Source of the DNA: Betaproteobacteria bacterium
GTDB lineage: Bacteria > Pseudomonadota > Gammaproteobacteria > Burkholderiales > Casimicrobiaceae
DNA: 64,000 nt
Direction: 5' to 3'
Assembly (NCBI GenBank): GCA_013298695.1
Contig: JAAFIS010000001.1
Coordinates: 186,001-250,000, forward strand
A program made the position numbers and the translations under genes. Position 1 is the first letter of the stretch. Each line of letters starts with the position of its first letter. The notes under the pieces were generated by a model. The model was not told where the DNA came from, did no database searches, and was given only the letters and a program-made list of their open reading frames with translations. Shown piece after piece: positions 62,054 through 64,000 of the stretch.

Positions 62054-62800
62054 TTACTTTTTTCGGAGTGGGCGAAAGACTTGAAGGTCGTCATAGCAGC
62101 TTTCGCTTTTGTTTTCATCGAACCAGCCCGGAACTCCAAGCAGCGGGAGTGGAACTCTTCTTTCGTTATCCGTAAGCAATGTGTCGCGTTGGATTTGCGA
62201 TGCAAGATGATCGTCGAGTGCATCCAAAGAAGTTTCGCTTGATAATTCAATCCACATCGCTTTTACGGTGAGTCCGCGATGGAACTGAGTGACAAGTTGT
62301 TCCATCGCGCCGTGCCCGAAGAGGATCGGTTTGACTTGAGTAACGAATTCGTCGCGATGTTCAACGAACAGCTTTCGCCATTGATGATGCTCATTCATCT
62401 CGCGAAAATCGCTGCGCTCGCTCACCATCAACATCCCTGATTCGTCGAATAGCGTGAGCACGTCCCGTCGGCGCGGGCGTTGATTGTTCTCACCGCTCCC
62501 TAAAGACACATGCAAATCGGAAATCGTGCGCTTCGTTTTTGGGAATGTTAGCCAGATACACGCATTAAAAATATCGTGCCAGTTGTCGTTCACGATTAAC
62601 TCGCGTTGATGAACGATACGCGTTTCGTATTCGACAGCACTGAGCTTTTGCGATGGTGAGGGAATAAATGAAAGCGCAATCTCGCGCTCGCGACCTAGCG
62701 CGTTGAGCGATTGAATTAGCTCAGAGCGGTCGATGCGTTCCAGCAGTGAACCAACGAAATCAAGCGCGGGATGCACCGAGTAAATTTCGTCGTTCTTCAT
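62054..62800 (-). CDS. DUF3025 domain protein
   Basis: This 248-residue cytosolic protein of unknown function matches the DUF3025 pattern common in betaproteobacteria: HPALDFVGSLLERID, YETRIVHQRELIVNDNWHDIFNACIWLTFPKTKRTISDLH, RRDVLTLFDESGMLM, KPILFGHGAMEQL and the end PLPLLGVPGWFDEN. It is in tandem with the zinc-ribbon gene, 33 bp after it. Confidence 0.8.
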   Translation of the reverse strand: MKNDEIYSVHPALDFVGSLLERIDRSELIQSLNALGREREIALSFIPSPSQKLSAVEYETRIVHQRELIVNDNWHDIFNACIWLTFPKTKRTISDLHVSLGSGENNQRPRRRDVLTLFDESGMLMVSERSDFREMNEHHQWRKLFVEHRDEFVTQVKPILFGHGAMEQLVTQFHRGLTVKAMWIELSSETSLDALDDHLASQIQRDTLLTDNERRVPLPLLGVPGWFDENKSESCYDDLQVFRPLRKK

Positions 62801-62833
62801 TCGTCATTCGTCACGCGCAGGAACGCCGCGCAA

Positions 62834-63997
62834 TCAACGCTTGCCGCTTGCACCGAAAATGATGAGCACCACGATGATGACTATGAGTACGGCGAACGTG
62901 ATCTTCACCCAGCTCTTTGGATACTCGCCATCAATTTTTCCGGTGACAGCGTTGATGATGACTTGAAAATCTTTCGCGCCGTAGGTGTAGGTCATGAGCC
63001 ATATCGGTGCGAGGATATGTTTAAACGTTTGCCGGGAAAAGTCTGCGTTCACTTTGAGATTGCGATACGTGTCGCCCGGCACTTGATTGCCGCAAAGTTG
63101 CTCGGTTGCGCCCAACATTCGTTCGCGCGACGTTTTTGCAGCGCCGATTAAATCGATTTGATAGCGCTCGACCGTCCAGCCGCTCACGTACGCCGGGTCG
63201 TAAGGTTTCAGGGCACCGACGCCTTTGTCAGTGGTGGGAAACGGCTCCACCGAGCGCAGCAACGTCTGATGAACGCCCTTGGATCCACACACGAGCGTGT
63301 CGTCAAAAAAGTGATTGAGCGCGCCGCTCGTCCATTCCCAGCGCGTGCGCTGCACTTGGCGAGTGCGCTGCTGACCGTTGTCCCAATACGACTCGGTTTC
63401 GTAATAATGATAGCCAGCCTCGGCCTGCCACTGCGCGTCGACAAACGCGTCGAAAGTCCAGTAGGGGAGATAAATTCCCTTGGCGGTGTCGGTCATTGCG
63501 CGCTTCTTAAGCGCGTTCGGAGCCCACCATAACTTGCCGTACCACGCGCGGATCACGTCGCGAGCTTTCGGTTCACTCACCTGAATTGGCAAAATGCCTT
63601 CAGGTCGGATCACGTCGTCCGTTTCATCGTATTCAACAATTGCCGATGCGCCGCAAAACTCGCAGCCCTTGGCCTGTTTCGCCGCATCGAACACGCTGAT
63701 CGCTTGACACTGTTTGCACTTGATCATGCGCGAGGTGCGTGCCCAGCCGCGTTGCTCGCCTTGTAGATTCTTGATCGCCGCAACCAAATCATGCTCGATG
63801 ATGTCGGTGGACTGCAAACCCGCGGGTACGTCCTTCCCGACTGGCATCGGCGCTTCAGTGCCGCAAAACGCACAGACAAGTTTCTGCTTCGTTGGATTCC
63901 ACACCGCTTCGCCGCCGCAAGCGACGCAGGAATATTTGCTGCGCGCGGCTTTCTCAGGCGCAGTGGCTGAAGTGTGGGTTGCGGTTTCTTTATTCAT
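62834..63997 (-). CDS. Zinc-ribbon protein with C-terminal membrane helix
   Basis: This protein has about 387 residues from ATG 63997; an in-frame GTG at the last window base means the true start could lie outside. Three Cys4-type zinc-binding segments are seen: YSCVACGG...KLVCAFCGTE (about 22-45), then IKCKQCQ...GCEFCGAS (about 93-118). A middle region with aromatic-rich GIYLPYWTFDAFVDAQW and a terminal membrane helix (ITFAVLIVIIVVLIIFGA) follow. Similar proteins are often labelled TFIIB-type zinc-finger or primosomal-N'-like; no enzymatic motif is visible and the function is unknown. Confidence 0.75.
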   Translation of the reverse strand: MNKETATHTSATAPEKAARSKYSCVACGGEAVWNPTKQKLVCAFCGTEAPMPVGKDVPAGLQSTDIIEHDLVAAIKNLQGEQRGWARTSRMIKCKQCQAISVFDAAKQAKGCEFCGASAIVEYDETDDVIRPEGILPIQVSEPKARDVIRAWYGKLWWAPNALKKRAMTDTAKGIYLPYWTFDAFVDAQWQAEAGYHYYETESYWDNGQQRTRQVQRTRWEWTSGALNHFFDDTLVCGSKGVHQTLLRSVEPFPTTDKGVGALKPYDPAYVSGWTVERYQIDLIGAAKTSRERMLGATEQLCGNQVPGDTYRNLKVNADFSRQTFKHILAPIWLMTYTYGAKDFQVIINAVTGKIDGEYPKSWVKITFAVLIVIIVVLIIFGASGKR

Positions 63998-64000
63998 CAC

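Overview
The window looks like chromosomal DNA of a free-living betaproteobacterium, most likely Burkholderiales-like; genus cannot be resolved from sequence alone. Support comes from moderately GC-rich coding DNA with AT-richer gaps, the pcnB-folK-deoxynucleoside kinase cluster, lptD-surA divergent from amgK-murU, the metX-metW pair, a DUF3025 gene, a FimV-like protein and a complete Sox thiosulfate-oxidation cluster. No phage, insertion sequence, rRNA or CRISPR array was seen.

Layout. 0-6 kb: a TonB-dependent receptor followed by exbB, two exbD genes and tonB. 6-10 kb: two FtsX-type ABC permeases without an ATPase, an HpcH/HpaI aldolase and a lipocalin. 10-15 kb (minus): fimV, dNTP-salvage kinase, folK, pcnB. 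15-20.7 kb: ppa, a two-component system, an FHA protein with a PP2C phosphatase, and ybaK. 21-28.7 kb (minus): tRNA-Leu(CAA) and soxR-C-D-Y-Z-A-X-B. 29-39 kb: periplasmic DNA ligase ligE, surA-lptD, amgK-murU (peptidoglycan recycling), prlC, a glutaredoxin-like protein and xth. 39-46.5 kb: a surface-anchored protein, a CDF metal exporter, dadA, a phytase-like lipoprotein, and a LysR/pirin/DUF2798/WrbA module. 46.6-54.6 kb: a sucrose utilisation locus (ROK fructokinase, LacI repressor, TonB-dependent receptor, sucrose phosphorylase, MFS permease) tied together by two near-identical LacI operators. 54.7-64 kb: metX-metW, ptsI, tgt, a DUF1223 gene, queA, DUF3025 and a zinc-ribbon membrane protein cut near the window edge.

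The most unusual observation is a dispersed DNA element that recurs about every 5 kb. Each copy has two roughly 17-bp AT-cored palindromic boxes, GCC(C)-N-GGGC on the left and GCCC-N-GGC on the right. The inner GGGC and GCCC are separated by exactly 50 bp (49 in three copies), and a CGAA-like core (often TTCGAA) sits at the centre. Twelve copies lie in intergenic gaps, one of them overlapping the surA start; a thirteenth lies inside murU and a weaker candidate inside pcnB. The sequence between the three anchors is not conserved, but the length is (84-88 bp overall). That points to selection on geometry, or to a very old palindromic repeat family, and I do not recognise it as a described element.

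Other points: an intrinsic terminator splits the sox cluster between soxZ and soxA; a branched hairpin lies between soxY and soxZ; a strong hairpin lies between exbB and exbD; and a perfect 34-bp inverted repeat brackets a 149-bp segment before queA.
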